A stretch of 64,000 nucleotides of DNA from Sphingopyxis soli (GCF_018682675.1 NZ_JAFMTR010000060.1:1-64000), one strand, 5' to 3'. Counted from the stretch's first letter, positions 53,922-63,722 are shown. Numbers and translations: made by a program. Notes: a model not told the origin generated them from the sequence alone.

Positions 53922-54950
53922 TCAATCTTGGCGGGCCGGTCGGGCCGTAGTCCGGAAATGCTCGATATACCACGGCACGGCGGCGGCTATCCCGTCGGCG
54001 AGACGGTGGCTCGGGCGATAGCCCAGAACCGCCTCGGCGTGCGAAATATCGGCCAGGCTGTGACGGACGTCGCCAGCCCGGAAATCCCGATAGAGCGGCT
54101 CGCGGGCATAATGGATCTGGTGCGTCGCAAGCGCGTCGCGCAGCAGCGCAAAGAGCTGGTTCAGCGTCGTCCGGTCACCGACCGCGACGTTGCAAACGTC
54201 GGCCGTCCCCGCCGTACACGCCCGCGCGGCGCGCAGGTTCGCCTGCACGGCATTGGCAACGAAACAGAAGTCGCGGCTCGTCTCGCCGTCGCCGTTGATC
54301 GCGACCTCTTCCTGACCGATCATCGATGCGGTCCATTTCGGGATGACCGCGGCATAGGCGCCATCGGGATCCTGCCGCGGCCCGAATACGTTGAAGTAGC
54401 GCAGTCCAACGCTGCCGAAGCCATAGGTGCGCGCATAGACACCGGCATAGAGTTCGTTCACCAGCTTGGTGACCGCATAAGGTGACAGGGGGTTGCCGAT
54501 CCGATCCTCCCGCTTGGGCAGGTTCGGCTCGTCGCCATAGGTCGAACTGGACGCTGCATAGACGAAACCGGCGACGGCGGCGCGCCGCGCCGCATCGAGC
54601 ATGTTGAGAAATCCGGTGATATTGGCCGCGTTGGTGGTCGCGGGATCGGCGATCGACCGCGGCACCGAACCGAGCGCCGCCTGGTGCAGCACATAATCGA
54701 CCCCTGCGACCGCCGCGTCGCATGTCGCCGCATCGCGAATGTCGCCCTCCACCATGTCGAAGCGCGTCCACGCCGCATCGCCGACGAGCGACCGCACCTC
54801 ATCGAGATTGCGCTGATATCCGGTCGCGAAATTGTCGAGCCCGCGCACATGCTGCCCGTGACGGAGCAGTGTCTCGACAAGGTTCGAACCGATGAAGCCG
54901 GCGGCACCCGTCACCAGCCAGCGGCGCGGTTGCGCAAGAAAGTCCAGCAT
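53922..54950 (-). CDS. UDP-HexNAc C4-epimerase, TviC/WbpP type
   Basis: 342 aa from ATG 54950, matching WbpP length (341). NAD motif [25 protein letters not shown] (TviC-typical); [28 protein letters not shown]; Tyr-x3-Lys in [34 protein letters not shown]. VxQAAxGSVPRS with FGPRQDP marks UDP-GlcNAc/GalNAc(A) C4-epimerases. It works with the dehydrogenase 12 bases downstream to make UDP-GalNAcA. An upstream ATG at 55052 overlaps the next gene and lacks homology. Confidence 0.9.
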   Translation of the reverse strand: MLDFLAQPRRWLVTGAAGFIGSNLVETLLRHGQHVRGLDNFATGYQRNLDEVRSLVGDAAWTRFDMVEGDIRDAATCDAAVAGVDYVLHQAALGSVPRSIADPATTNAANITGFLNMLDAARRAAVAGFVYAASSSTYGDEPNLPKREDRIGNPLSPYAVTKLVNELYAGVYARTYGFGSVGLRYFNVFGPRQDPDGAYAAVIPKWTASMIGQEEVAINGDGETSRDFCFVANAVQANLRAARACTAGTADVCNVAVGDRTTLNQLFALLRDALATHQIHYAREPLYRDFRAGDVRHSLADISHAEAVLGYRPSHRLADGIAAAVPWYIEHFRTTARPARQD

Positions 54951-55008
54951 CGCGGCGTCAAACCGGACATCGCCATTCCCAGTCACCCAAATCGTCCTTC
55001 CTCGACGC

Positions 55009-56130
55009 TCATCTGCCCGAACCAGCAGCAAGCGCGTCGATAATCGCATCATTGACCTTGTCCACCGCGAAACGCGACCGCGCGCGATCGAGCGAACGGG
55101 CGCCCATCGTGGCGCGCAGATCGGGATCGCGCGCGAGCGCGATCATCGCTTCCGCCAGCGGCTCGACCGTGCCGACCGGGACCAGAAAGCCGTTCTCGCC
55201 GTCGATCACGGTTTCGCGGCATCCCGGCGCGTCGGTCGTGACCACCGGACGACCCATCGCCATCGCCTCGAGCGACGATCGCGGCGTTCCTTCGCGATAG
55301 CTGGGCAAGACATAGACGCTGGCCCGCGCGATCGCCGGCCGCACATCGTGCAGAAGGCCCAGATACTCGATAGCGCCCTCGCAAAGCTGCAGCACCTCCG
55401 CTTCGGCGACCCCGTCGGGGCCGTCGTCGGTGACCCCGACCAGCAGGCACTCGGCCTCGGGAACCGCAGCGCGCACACGGGCGCAGGCCGCCGCATATTC
55501 GCGAATCCCCTTCGCGCCGAGCAGGCGGGCGATCATCAGGAAACAGGGTCCGGGCGGCAACGGCGCGGGGGCATAGTGGACCAGGTCGACGCCCGACCCG
55601 TGGATCATGCGAACCTTCGACGGATCGTGGAGCGCTCCGGCGGCCGCGAAGTCGCGCACGTCGTCGGGATTCTGGAACAGGATCGCATCATTGCTCCGCA
55701 GCGCAAAGCCATAGAGACGGCGCGCAAGCCATTTGACCGCGCGCTGTATCCCGTTCCCCGATGCGGCAAAGGCATAGCCGAGCCCGGTGACCATCGACAC
55801 CGCGGGGACACCCTTCGTCCGCGCGGCCAGACTGCCCCAGATGTTCGGCTTGATCGTGTAGTTCAGGACGCGATCAGGCGCGATCCCTGCGATCAACCGG
55901 CGAAGCGCGGCGAAATAGCGCAGGTCGCTTCCCAGTCCCAATCCGGTCCGTTCAAGCGGCAGCTCGTGCGGTGTGGCGCCCAGCGCCACGATGCGGTCGC
56001 GATCGGCGGCGTCGATCGTCGGGGCCGAGACGTGGACCTCGTGACCGCGCGCAATCATCTCCCGGATCAACGGCCCGCGAAAATTGTAAAGGGACGGCGC
56101 AAGCGACGCGTTGATCAAAATTCTGGCCAA
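55009..56130 (-). CDS. GT4-family glycosyltransferase
   Basis: 373 aa. N-terminal [48 protein letters not shown]; then the GT4 donor site [10 protein letters not shown] and the E-x7-E stretch [29 protein letters not shown] and the FRxxLI start resemble WbpT/PglA-like GalNAcA or bacillosamine-directed enzymes. Adds a sugar from UDP to the growing unit; acceptor unknown. It sits with the TviC/TviB-like pair, so it may use UDP-GalNAcA. Confidence 0.88.
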   Translation of the reverse strand: MARILINASLAPSLYNFRGPLIREMIARGHEVHVSAPTIDAADRDRIVALGATPHELPLERTGLGLGSDLRYFAALRRLIAGIAPDRVLNYTIKPNIWGSLAARTKGVPAVSMVTGLGYAFAASGNGIQRAVKWLARRLYGFALRSNDAILFQNPDDVRDFAAAGALHDPSKVRMIHGSGVDLVHYAPAPLPPGPCFLMIARLLGAKGIREYAAACARVRAAVPEAECLLVGVTDDGPDGVAEAEVLQLCEGAIEYLGLLHDVRPAIARASVYVLPSYREGTPRSSLEAMAMGRPVVTTDAPGCRETVIDGENGFLVPVGTVEPLAEAMIALARDPDLRATMGARSLDRARSRFAVDKVNDAIIDALAAGSGR

Positions 56131-56200
56131 CCGTTCATTCCCTTAGCGTGCGCCGCGCGCCCCCTAGCAAAGCCATCCGGCCCAGTCTATAGGCGCCCCA

Positions 56201-57379
56201 ATGCTGAACTCCCCCGTTGCTCCATGGCCTTGTTTCTCGCAGGAAGAGGCCGACCGCGTTCGCGAGGTCCTGCTTTCCAACCGCGTCAATTACTGGACCG
56301 GCCAGGAGACCCGGAGCTTCGAAACGGAGTTCGCCCGCTGGACGCAAAGCCGACATGCGATCGCGCTGACCAACGGCACCGTCGCGCTCGACCTCGCCCT
56401 TCAGGCGCTCGGGATCGGCCCCGGCGACGAAGTCGTGGTTACCCCCCGAACCTTCATCGCTTCGGTGTCCTCCGTGATCAATATCGGCGCCACGCCGGTG
56501 TTCGCCGATGTCGACTATGACAGCGGCAATATTTCGCCGGCGACCATCGCCGCCGTGCTCACCGACCGCACGCGCGCGATCGTCCCGGTGCACCTCGGCG
56601 GCTGGCCCGCCGATATGGACGGCATCATGGCTCTTGCCGCCGATCGGCGGATCAAGGTGATCGAGGATTGCGCGCAGGCGCACGGCGCGCTCGTCGGCAA
56701 CCGCAGCGTCGGGTCGATCGGGCATGTCGGCGCATGGTCCTTCTGTCAGGACAAGATCATGACGACCGGCGGCGAAGGCGGCATGGTCACCACCGACGAC
56801 GACGATCTGTGGTCGGCGATGTGGTCGTACAAGGACCACGGCAAGAGCTGGGACGCCGTCTATAACCGCGAGCACCCGCCCGGTTTCCGCTGGGTTCACG
56901 AAAGCTTCGGGACGAACTGGCGAATGCTGGAAATGCAGGCGGCGATCGGCCGCATCCAGCTCGGACGCATGGCGGAATGGACCGCGCGCCGGACCGAAAT
57001 CGCCGACGCGATCCGCGAGGCGCTGGCGCCCTTCCCCGCCGCCGTTCGCGTTCCCGTCGCGCCGCCAGGCATGACCCACGCCTACTACCGCCAATATGCA
57101 TATGTCCGGCACGACGGGCTCAAAGCCGGCTGGGATCGCGATCGCATCGTCGCCGAATGCAACGCGCGCGGCGCTCCCGTCCTGCATGGCAGTTGCTCGG
57201 AAGTGTATCTGGAAAAGGCATTCGACGGAACGCCGTGGCGCCCGGCGCAGCGGCTGGCGGTGGCCCGCGAGCTGGGCGAATTCAGCCTGATGTTCCTCAC
57301 GCATCCGAGCCAGAGCGACGAGGACGTCGCGATGGTCTGCTCGGTGGTGGCGGGCGTGATATCCGACGCGGCCCGTTAA
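56201..57379 (+). CDS. DegT/DnrJ/EryC1/StrS-family aminotransferase
   Basis: 392 aa. PLP enzyme acting on keto-sugar nucleotides. GTVALDLALQALGIGPGDEVV (in parts: LTNGTVALDLAL), EDCAQAHGA (Asp, about 156) and the PLP lysine in SFCQDKIMTTGGEGG (Lys185). RDHGK-like KDHGKSW and FGTNWRMLEMQAAIG follow. It makes an amino-sugar nucleotide, whose amine a PglD-type acyltransferase (37611-38234) could acylate. No matching 4,6-dehydratase other than RmlB is in the window. Its TAA overlaps the next gene's TAA on the opposite strand. Confidence 0.92.
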   Translation: MLNSPVAPWPCFSQEEADRVREVLLSNRVNYWTGQETRSFETEFARWTQSRHAIALTNGTVALDLALQALGIGPGDEVVVTPRTFIASVSSVINIGATPVFADVDYDSGNISPATIAAVLTDRTRAIVPVHLGGWPADMDGIMALAADRRIKVIEDCAQAHGALVGNRSVGSIGHVGAWSFCQDKIMTTGGEGGMVTTDDDDLWSAMWSYKDHGKSWDAVYNREHPPGFRWVHESFGTNWRMLEMQAAIGRIQLGRMAEWTARRTEIADAIREALAPFPAAVRVPVAPPGMTHAYYRQYAYVRHDGLKAGWDRDRIVAECNARGAPVLHGSCSEVYLEKAFDGTPWRPAQRLAVARELGEFSLMFLTHPSQSDEDVAMVCSVVAGVISDAAR

Positions 57380-58005
57380 AGGGCGGAACCGTCCATCGAG
57401 CTGTCCTCGCGCTTTCCCGATCCGGTGAAAGCCGGCATCGTCGCGTCGCCGGCCGCGCTGATCCCGTCGCGCCGCACCACCTTGAGCGCGGTCAGCGCGA
57501 GAATCCTGAGATCGAGCCCGAACGACCGATTGTCGACATACCAGACGTCCAGCGCGAATTTCTCTTCCCAGCTCAGGGCATTGCGGCCGTTGACCTGCGC
57601 CCAGCCGGTCACGCCGGGCCGCACCAGGTGTCGCCGCGCCTGCTCGGGCGAATAGAGCGGCAGATATTGCATCAGCAACGGGCGCGGGCCGACCAGGCTC
57701 ATCTCGCCGGTCAGGACGTTCCATAATTCGGGAAGCTCGTCGAGAGACGTCGCGCGCAGCCACTGCCCCAACGGCGTCAGGCGCTCGGCGTCGGGCAGCA
57801 GACTGCCGTCGGCGCCGACCGCGTCGCGCATCGTCCGAAACTTGATCATCCCGAACGGCGCGCCATGCAGCCCTGGCCGGACCTGACGGAAAAATACCGG
57901 CCGCCCCATCTTCAGCGCCACCGCCAGCGCGGTCACGACAATGACGGGCGACAGCAGCAGCAGCGCCAACGCCGCCACCAGCACGTCGACGAGGCGCTTG
58001 ATCAT
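57376..58005 (-). CDS. PglC-type initiating sugar-phosphate transferase
   Basis: 209 aa. Small monotopic phosphoglycosyl transferase. One re-entrant membrane helix (LVDVLVAALALLLLSPVIVVTA), MIKFRTM, the catalytic Asp-Glu in TSLDELPELWNVL, SLVGPRPLLMQYLPLY, and RPGVTGWAQVNGRN. It moves a sugar phosphate from UDP-sugar to undecaprenyl phosphate, starting the repeat unit. With a bacillosamine-like substrate this would join the aminotransferase and PglD-like enzymes in one pathway (inference). Five bases from the downstream hypothetical gene's stop. Confidence 0.93.
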   Translation of the reverse strand: MIKRLVDVLVAALALLLLSPVIVVTALAVALKMGRPVFFRQVRPGLHGAPFGMIKFRTMRDAVGADGSLLPDAERLTPLGQWLRATSLDELPELWNVLTGEMSLVGPRPLLMQYLPLYSPEQARRHLVRPGVTGWAQVNGRNALSWEEKFALDVWYVDNRSFGLDLRILALTALKVVRRDGISAAGDATMPAFTGSGKREDSSMDGSAL

Positions 58006-58009
58006 CGCC

Positions 58010-59314
58010 TCAACGCGTTTCCGCTATGGCCGCCTTTTTCAGCGGGGCGAGCGACAGGCGATCGAACAGCCAGCGCGCTTCCTCGCGGCTCGCTCCGCTC
58101 CCCACCCTCAGATCGAGCAGGACTGCGGGACAATTGGCCGCGGGGACGGTGAAGGCAAGATCGCCCGATACCGGATCGGGCTCTTCGCCGCCGCGGTCGA
58201 TCGGCGAGCGGATCAGCTTCTCGGCGATCACGCTCTCGGCGCCCTTGGCATCGGCGCAGCTGACGATCGCGCGCACCTCCGCGTCAACCTCGCCCGGTCC
58301 GTCGACCGCGCGCCAATGAAGATTATAGGCGCCGGGCCGCAGGACGAGCAGCTTGCGCGCGGCAACACCACCGGCGCCGCTGGACACATACAGCTCCATC
58401 AACCGGTCCTTGCCGCCCCCGACAATCGCCGCGCCATAGCTGCCGTCGGTGACGCGCGCCCAGGCGACCGGCGGATATTCCGTGCCCTCGTCGCTGGGAA
58501 GCTCGACCTTGCCCAGCGCACCCCGCTGCGCCCCGGGAAGCCGGGGATAGAGACCTTCGACGAGCGCATATTGCCGCTCGGCGCCGAGCTGCCCCATCAC
58601 CGCCGCATAGACGTTCCGCATCGGCGCGCTGTCGGGAAGCTTTGGGGTCTGGAGAAACAGCCGCGCGAGCGATTTGGCATTTGCCGGCGATGCTGCCGCG
58701 CTCGACGCGAAACTTTCGAACCACGGCGTATCGAGGCTCACGAAGCGTTTCATTTCCTTGCGCATGACCGGATCGGCCAGGGTGCGCGCCAGCGTATCGT
58801 ACATCGGTGGCGAGGCCGCCGGATGGGTCCGCATAATCAGGTCATAACGGTGCAGAACCTGCGGCAGGTCGCGCCGCGCGATCGCGGCGTTGGCAAGCCA
58901 GAGCTGCGCGGTGCCGTCGCGGCGCGTCAACCGGACCGCCGCGAGCATCGCGCGCTCGGCCTCGCGCTTCTTTCCTGCCTTGCTGAAAACCATCCCGGCG
59001 GTGCGCGGCGCCGCGGCGTTCATCGGCGCAAAGCGCATGGTTTCGCGGGCGCGCCGCATCGCATCCGCTGGCCGGCGAACATCGTCGACCGACCGCGCCC
59101 CCTTTGCGATACTGGCCAGCTTGCCATTGCTGTGCTGACCGATCGGTCCCAGTTCCAGCACGGGCCGCTCGAAAATCTGCGCCAGCGAATGGCTGGTCGA
59201 AACAAATGCGAAGGCCAGGCCGACGACCGCGATCCCGACGCCCCGCGGCGTAATCGTCGGCAGCGACTCCCGCCACGGGGTCCGGCGACGCGATTTGGAT
59301 CGATAATTCGCCAC
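58010..59314 (-). CDS. Membrane-anchored periplasmic protein with TPR-like repeats, polysaccharide locus
   Basis: 434 aa, GTG start abutting the tyrosine-kinase stop. A basic N-terminus then one helix (about 25-43, GVGIAVVGLAFAFVSTSHS). Helical TPR-like repeats cover about 75-230 (AAAPRTAGMVFSKAGKKREAERAMLAAVRL). The C-terminal beta-rich part has two Cys (SCADAKG; NCPAVLL). No enzyme motif was seen. Its place between the transferase and the kinase suggests an assembly or regulatory role in export. Not recognised as a named family. Confidence 0.7.
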   Translation of the reverse strand: MANYRSKSRRRTPWRESLPTITPRGVGIAVVGLAFAFVSTSHSLAQIFERPVLELGPIGQHSNGKLASIAKGARSVDDVRRPADAMRRARETMRFAPMNAAAPRTAGMVFSKAGKKREAERAMLAAVRLTRRDGTAQLWLANAAIARRDLPQVLHRYDLIMRTHPAASPPMYDTLARTLADPVMRKEMKRFVSLDTPWFESFASSAAASPANAKSLARLFLQTPKLPDSAPMRNVYAAVMGQLGAERQYALVEGLYPRLPGAQRGALGKVELPSDEGTEYPPVAWARVTDGSYGAAIVGGGKDRLMELYVSSGAGGVAARKLLVLRPGAYNLHWRAVDGPGEVDAEVRAIVSCADAKGAESVIAEKLIRSPIDRGGEEPDPVSGDLAFTVPAANCPAVLLDLRVGSGASREEARWLFDRLSLAPLKKAAIAETR

Positions 59315-61525
59315 TTAGCGCTCCGTCCGCTGTTCGCTGCCCTCGTCCTCTTCCTCGTCGCGACCATAGCCGTAGCCATAGCCATAGCCATAGCCATAGC
59401 CGGCATCGCGCGCGCGATACTTGGTCATGACGACACCGAAGATGCGCGCATGGCCCGCGCGCAGGCGGTCGAGGGCGCTGCGCACGCCGCGTACCGGCGT
59501 GCGGTGCGCTTCGACGACATAGACGACGCCCTCGACCGACCGCGAAATCGACGTCGCGTCGGCCAGACCCAGCATCGGCGGACTGTCGACGATGACGAAG
59601 TCGAACTGCTCGGCGAGCCTGCGGACGAGCAGGCCCATGCGATCGCCCGCCAGCAATTCCGCCGCGCTCGGCGGGATTGGCCCGCCCGGAAGGCAGCTGA
59701 CGTTGGGCACGTCGGTTTTCAGAACGATCGACTGCAGATTATCGTCGCCCGACAGGAAGTTGCTGGTGCCGCTGTTGTTCGGCAGGTCCAGATAGCGATG
59801 GACCGCCGGGCGGCGCATGTCGGCGTCGACGAGTACTACACTCTTGCCGGTACGCGCGAGGGTGGTCGCGAGTGCCAGCGTCGTCGTCGACTTGCCCTCG
59901 GCTTCCAGCGTACTCGTGACCATGAAGGTTCGCGGCACGCCGTGATCGGTCGTGAATCCGAGGTTGGAGCGAACGGTAAGATAGGCCTCGTAAACCGACG
60001 ATTTGGGATCGGCGAGCAACACGCGCGCCTCTTCGTCGGGGCTCGCCGGAATCGCACCCAGCATCGGCACCGACAGCAGCTCGCTCGTGCGGTTGGGATC
60101 GCGGATACTCTCGTCGAGGTTTTCGAGCACCAGGACCGCTGCGGTCGCCGCGATGGCGCCCAGAATGAGCGCCAGCGCCAGGTTCAGCGGCAGGTTCGGC
60201 GACGACGGCTTGTCGGGAACGACTGCGCGGTCGACGACGGCGATATTGTTCACGCCGACGCCTGCGACGCCGATTTCCTTGTAGCGCTGAAGCAGGCCGT
60301 CATACAGCTGGCGGTTCGTGTCGGCTTCGCGCTGATAGATGTTGAACTGGATCGAGGCCGCTTCCTGCTGGTTCAGACGACCGAGCAGCGCATCGACGCG
60401 CGAACGCAGGCCGGCCTCGCGCTGACGCGCGGCCTCATATTGCGCGACGAGCGACGTCTGCCCGCGCGCTTCCTCGCGCGCAATCGCCGCGTCGAGGCTC
60501 TTCACCTGGTCGCGCAGCGCCTTCGCCGGCGGATATTCGCCATCAAATTGTGCCAGCATTTTCGAGAGCTCGGCCGCCGCCTCCGCCCGCTTGACGCGCA
60601 GCTGGTTGATGGCGACTTCCGACTGCTGGTTCGGGTCGCCCAGCGAGCGGCCGCGCGCGGCGATCATTCGTCCTTCGGCCGCGACACGCACGGCGGTGGC
60701 CTCGGCAAGCGCGTCGTTCAGTTTCTCGACGTCGGCGGCCACCAGCGTCTTCGTCGTCCGCGTCCGGCCGTCGACCGACTGCTCTTCGGCAAGGCGCACG
60801 ATCTTCTGCGCCGACGCATATCGCACAAGGTCGCGTTCGCTCTGCTCGAGGCGGCTGCGCAATTCGGTCAGCCGCGACTCCAGGAAGCGCCGGGCATCGG
60901 CGGTCGATGCAAAGCGCCGCTCCATGCTCAGCCGGATGAACTGGTCGACCCAGCTATTGGCGATGCGCTGCGACAGTTCCGGCGATGCGCTGGTGAAATT
61001 GATGTCGATGAGCGCCGAGCCGCGGATCGGGCTGATCGACACATTGTCCTGAAGCAGCTCGATCGCCACGCGCTCGCGGGCGTTGCGGTCGGCCGCCGCG
61101 GTTCCCTGTCCGATGCTGTCGGGATCGACGCCTTGCGAGGCAAAGAATTCATCGGACCGCGCGAGATTCATATCGCGGACGACCCGTTCGGCCAGCGTCC
61201 GCGCCTCGAGCAGCGAATATTGCGTCGAATAGAATTCCAGGTCGCGCCCTGCATCGTCCGACTGCAAACCCTCGACATTCGTCACCTTCGCCTGCTGGCG
61301 CGAGATTTCGATCCGCGACGTCGCCGTATATTGCGGCGTGCTGAGCAGGGTCACGACGAGCCCCAGCAACACCGCGGCGATGATGATCGCCAGCATCGTC
61401 CAGCGATGGCGGAGCAGCATCGCGAAATAGAGACGCAGCACAGAGGTCGCCTTCGAATCGCTGCCCGCCGTCGTTCCGTTGGCGACGGCATCCTCGTTAG
61501 CATTGGCCACAGAGAACTGATTCAT
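59315..61525 (-). CDS. Polysaccharide tyrosine autokinase, Wzc-like
   Basis: 736 aa. Wzz domain with two TM helices (about 44-62 and 447-466) around a long coiled coil (about 200-400). The BY-kinase has Walker A TLEAEGKSTT (539-548), Walker A' VVLVDADMRRP (563-573) and Walker B FDFVIVDSPP (641-650). The C-terminus holds six Tyr at alternate positions (710-720, GYGYGYGYGYGYG), followed by an acidic tail. Autophosphorylation of such tyrosines controls chain length and export. The DNA of the Tyr tract is a hexamer repeat (see separate entry). Confidence 0.94.
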   Translation of the reverse strand: MNQFSVANANEDAVANGTTAGSDSKATSVLRLYFAMLLRHRWTMLAIIIAAVLLGLVVTLLSTPQYTATSRIEISRQQAKVTNVEGLQSDDAGRDLEFYSTQYSLLEARTLAERVVRDMNLARSDEFFASQGVDPDSIGQGTAAADRNARERVAIELLQDNVSISPIRGSALIDINFTSASPELSQRIANSWVDQFIRLSMERRFASTADARRFLESRLTELRSRLEQSERDLVRYASAQKIVRLAEEQSVDGRTRTTKTLVAADVEKLNDALAEATAVRVAAEGRMIAARGRSLGDPNQQSEVAINQLRVKRAEAAAELSKMLAQFDGEYPPAKALRDQVKSLDAAIAREEARGQTSLVAQYEAARQREAGLRSRVDALLGRLNQQEAASIQFNIYQREADTNRQLYDGLLQRYKEIGVAGVGVNNIAVVDRAVVPDKPSSPNLPLNLALALILGAIAATAAVLVLENLDESIRDPNRTSELLSVPMLGAIPASPDEEARVLLADPKSSVYEAYLTVRSNLGFTTDHGVPRTFMVTSTLEAEGKSTTTLALATTLARTGKSVVLVDADMRRPAVHRYLDLPNNSGTSNFLSGDDNLQSIVLKTDVPNVSCLPGGPIPPSAAELLAGDRMGLLVRRLAEQFDFVIVDSPPMLGLADATSISRSVEGVVYVVEAHRTPVRGVRSALDRLRAGHARIFGVVMTKYRARDAGYGYGYGYGYGYGRDEEEDEGSEQRTER
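59364..59399 (-). repeat. Hexamer repeat encoding the Tyr-Gly tail of the autokinase
   Basis: Six tandem hexamers CCATAG (the second is CCGTAG) on the plus strand give (Tyr-Gly)6 on the minus strand. Unit length 6 keeps the frame, so slippage would add or remove Tyr-Gly pairs without breaking the gene. The tract falls exactly at the regulated Tyr cluster of BY-kinases. Confidence 0.85.
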
Positions 61526-61542
61526 ATGATTTTTTCTATGCC

Positions 61543-62265
61543 TTAATTGCGTTGGATCAGCGCGATGATCGGCCCGGCGATCAGCGTGCCGGCCTGGACA
61601 AGCGTCTGGAACATGCGGCGGCCAACCGATTCGCCGACGACGACGGTATCGTTGGGATAGACTTCGGGATCGGCATAGGCGCCGCGCCGGATCGCCGCGA
61701 GATTATAGAGAGCGGCGTAGCGATCTTCGCCGATCGTCCGGAACAGCACGACATCGTCGAGTTTCGCGAATTCCTCGGTGCCCTCGGCCTTTGCGACCGC
61801 CTGCATCAAGGTCATGCGACCGACAACCGGGTACAGGCCGGGCTTCGCGACCTGGCCGTCGACGGTCACCACGCGGCTGCGGGGTTCGGACAGGTTCACG
61901 CTGACGATCGGGTCGCGAACATAATTCGCCTTCATCTGGGCGACGATCTTGTCGCGAAGCTGCGTGATCGTCAGCCCGTTGGCATCGATCGTCCCCGCGA
62001 GCGGCAGCGACATGCGGCCCTCGCCATCGGTGCTGATCTTGCGTTCGTGCAGCTCGTCGATCCCGAGCACGTCGACGAGCAACTCGTCACCGGGCCCCAC
62101 CAGATACGGCCTCGTCATGCTGCCCGGCTGCACGCCCTCGGGGACCGGCATCGTCGTAGTGTCAAGCACCGTCAGTCCCGGCGCGCCGCCAAGCGACCGC
62201 GTCGAGGCGCAGCCGGAAACGAGCAAGACGGCGGCGGCGCAGAACGCCAGTCCGAAGCGACCCAT
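61543..62265 (-). CDS. Wza-like polysaccharide export lipoprotein
   Basis: 240 aa. Lipobox VSGCAS with Cys19. Poly_export domain: YLVGPGDELLVDVLGIDELHERKISTDGEGRMSLPLAG (about 55-91), TITQLRDKI, VTVDGQVAKPGLYPV (SLBB-like, about 134-148) and AVAKAEGTEEF. Forms the outer-membrane export channel or its periplasmic part. The start 62265 has GGGAGA 8 bases upstream. It is shorter than E. coli Wza (379), lacking the C-terminal outer-membrane helix region; a C-terminal hydrophobic helix (TLVQAGTLIAGPIIALI) ends the chain. Confidence 0.9.
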   Translation of the reverse strand: MGRFGLAFCAAAVLLVSGCASTRSLGGAPGLTVLDTTTMPVPEGVQPGSMTRPYLVGPGDELLVDVLGIDELHERKISTDGEGRMSLPLAGTIDANGLTITQLRDKIVAQMKANYVRDPIVSVNLSEPRSRVVTVDGQVAKPGLYPVVGRMTLMQAVAKAEGTEEFAKLDDVVLFRTIGEDRYAALYNLAAIRRGAYADPEVYPNDTVVVGESVGRRMFQTLVQAGTLIAGPIIALIQRN

Positions 62266-62267
62266 TA

Positions 62268-63722
62268 TCAAATCTCCCTAACCGTGCCAGCGACTAGCCG
62301 ATTGCCTGAAGGATTACCATCGTTCGCCGCGCCCTGCCGGATTTGGGCAAGCGCCCAGACGATCCAGACCGAGGAGAGCGCCGCGAGGGCGGCCAGCGAG
62401 GGGATGCGCAGCGGATAGTCGACCAGGCTGCCAAGACCCAGAATCAGCAGGATCGCGGCGCCGGCCAGACCGTAAAGATGGGTGCGCCCGGCGCGCCCCC
62501 CCGCCGCCCGCCGCGCTCTCCACAGCCGGAACGTCGCCCAGACCCAACCACTCGCGGCCGCCAGAATCAGCAGCAGGCCGGGCAGCCCATATTCGAGCAT
62601 GACCTCTGCGACATCATTGTGGGCGTGATTGAAATAGGCCGTGCCAAGCAGGCGGTCGGGTTCCAGCAGCTTGTAAACCGGGACAAAGCTTCCCCCACCC
62701 GAGCCCCACGGGAAGAAACGCCAGATACCGTCCATGATCACCGGCAATGCCTGGAAACGCAGATCGTCGGCGGCGTCGTTCTGGAGCATGCGCTGAAGCG
62801 CGGCGGAGCGCGTCGAGAGCGCCGCCACGACCATCATTACCACGGCGGTGCCGGCGACGGTGGCGCCGATGATACGCCGCGAGTGAATGTCCCCGCGCGC
62901 GCGGAACCCCTGCTGCGGACGCTGATAGATGACGAACGCGGCGACGAGGCCGACCAGCAGCAGGACGAGACCCGAACGCGACCCCGCGACGAACACCAGC
63001 GGAACCACCGCCAGGCCAAGGCCGAGTGCCATCGTCAATTTCGCGCGCTGGCTCTCCGACGAACCGGAAATCGTCGATGCCCAAACCGCAAGCAGCGGAT
63101 AGAAGCAGGCCAGCAGCATCGCCTGGTGATTGCGGTTGGCGAACAGGCCGACGCCGACCCCGTTGTTGGTGATGCGGTAGAGATAGAGCGGGCTCTTCGC
63201 GGGTCCAATCGACTGCAGCAGGCCCAGCAATGCAGAGGCAACGATGATGCCGAGCAGCAGGATGAGGACGGGTCGCGTCGCCGACCGGCCGCTCCATATC
63301 ATGCCGAGCAGCATCGCAGCCGGCACCGTCAGTGCGAAAAGCTGGTTCCATCCCTCGGTCGGCGCCAGCGTCAACGGCATCCAGCCGGGCTTGACCCCGA
63401 CGGCGGCCATCGTGTCGACGACGACATCTCGGCCGGGCAGCGCGGTCCACAGTGCCGGTGGCAGCGGGATCAGGTGCAACAGCATCAGCAGCCCGGTTGC
63501 CAGCAGGATCAGCGCGGGGCCCCGCGCCTCCGACCAGGTCGACCGCCAGGCGACCGCCGCCAGCGCCACAAACGCGACGGCCGCGATCGGGCGCAGGAAT
63601 GCCAGCGACAGGACATCGGCGCGCCCGCTCCCGCCGAGCAGGAACACCGCCAGCAGAAATCCCAGGATCCAACGAATGCGCCATCGATCGGAAGCGAATC
63701 CGTCCGCGCCATCACGCTTCAT
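62268..63722 (-). CDS. O-antigen ligase/polymerase family membrane protein
   Basis: 484 aa, about 12 membrane helices. The Wzy_C/WaaL hallmark is the periplasmic loop with NHAHNDVAEVMLEYGLPG (about 365-382), including the conserved H-x-H-N, plus VAGSRSGLVLLL (about 247-258). Such proteins polymerise or ligate glycans. It starts the export operon (ligase - export lipoprotein - autokinase - hypothetical protein - PGT). It may be the polymerase for this transcript while the 50333 gene serves another unit, or the ligase attaching the product to lipid A; sequence cannot decide. Confidence 0.87.
   Translation of the reverse strand: MKRDGADGFASDRWRIRWILGFLLAVFLLGGSGRADVLSLAFLRPIAAVAFVALAAVAWRSTWSEARGPALILLATGLLMLLHLIPLPPALWTALPGRDVVVDTMAAVGVKPGWMPLTLAPTEGWNQLFALTVPAAMLLGMIWSGRSATRPVLILLLGIIVASALLGLLQSIGPAKSPLYLYRITNNGVGVGLFANRNHQAMLLACFYPLLAVWASTISGSSESQRAKLTMALGLGLAVVPLVFVAGSRSGLVLLLVGLVAAFVIYQRPQQGFRARGDIHSRRIIGATVAGTAVVMMVVAALSTRSAALQRMLQNDAADDLRFQALPVIMDGIWRFFPWGSGGGSFVPVYKLLEPDRLLGTAYFNHAHNDVAEVMLEYGLPGLLLILAAASGWVWATFRLWRARRAAGGRAGRTHLYGLAGAAILLILGLGSLVDYPLRIPSLAALAALSSVWIVWALAQIRQGAANDGNPSGNRLVAGTVREI

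Noticed and set aside
57941-61546. Plus-strand open frame of about 1200 codons opposite the hypothetical, kinase and PGT genes
   Set aside because: Antisense shadow of the Wzc-like kinase and neighbours; composition typical of reversed high-GC genes.
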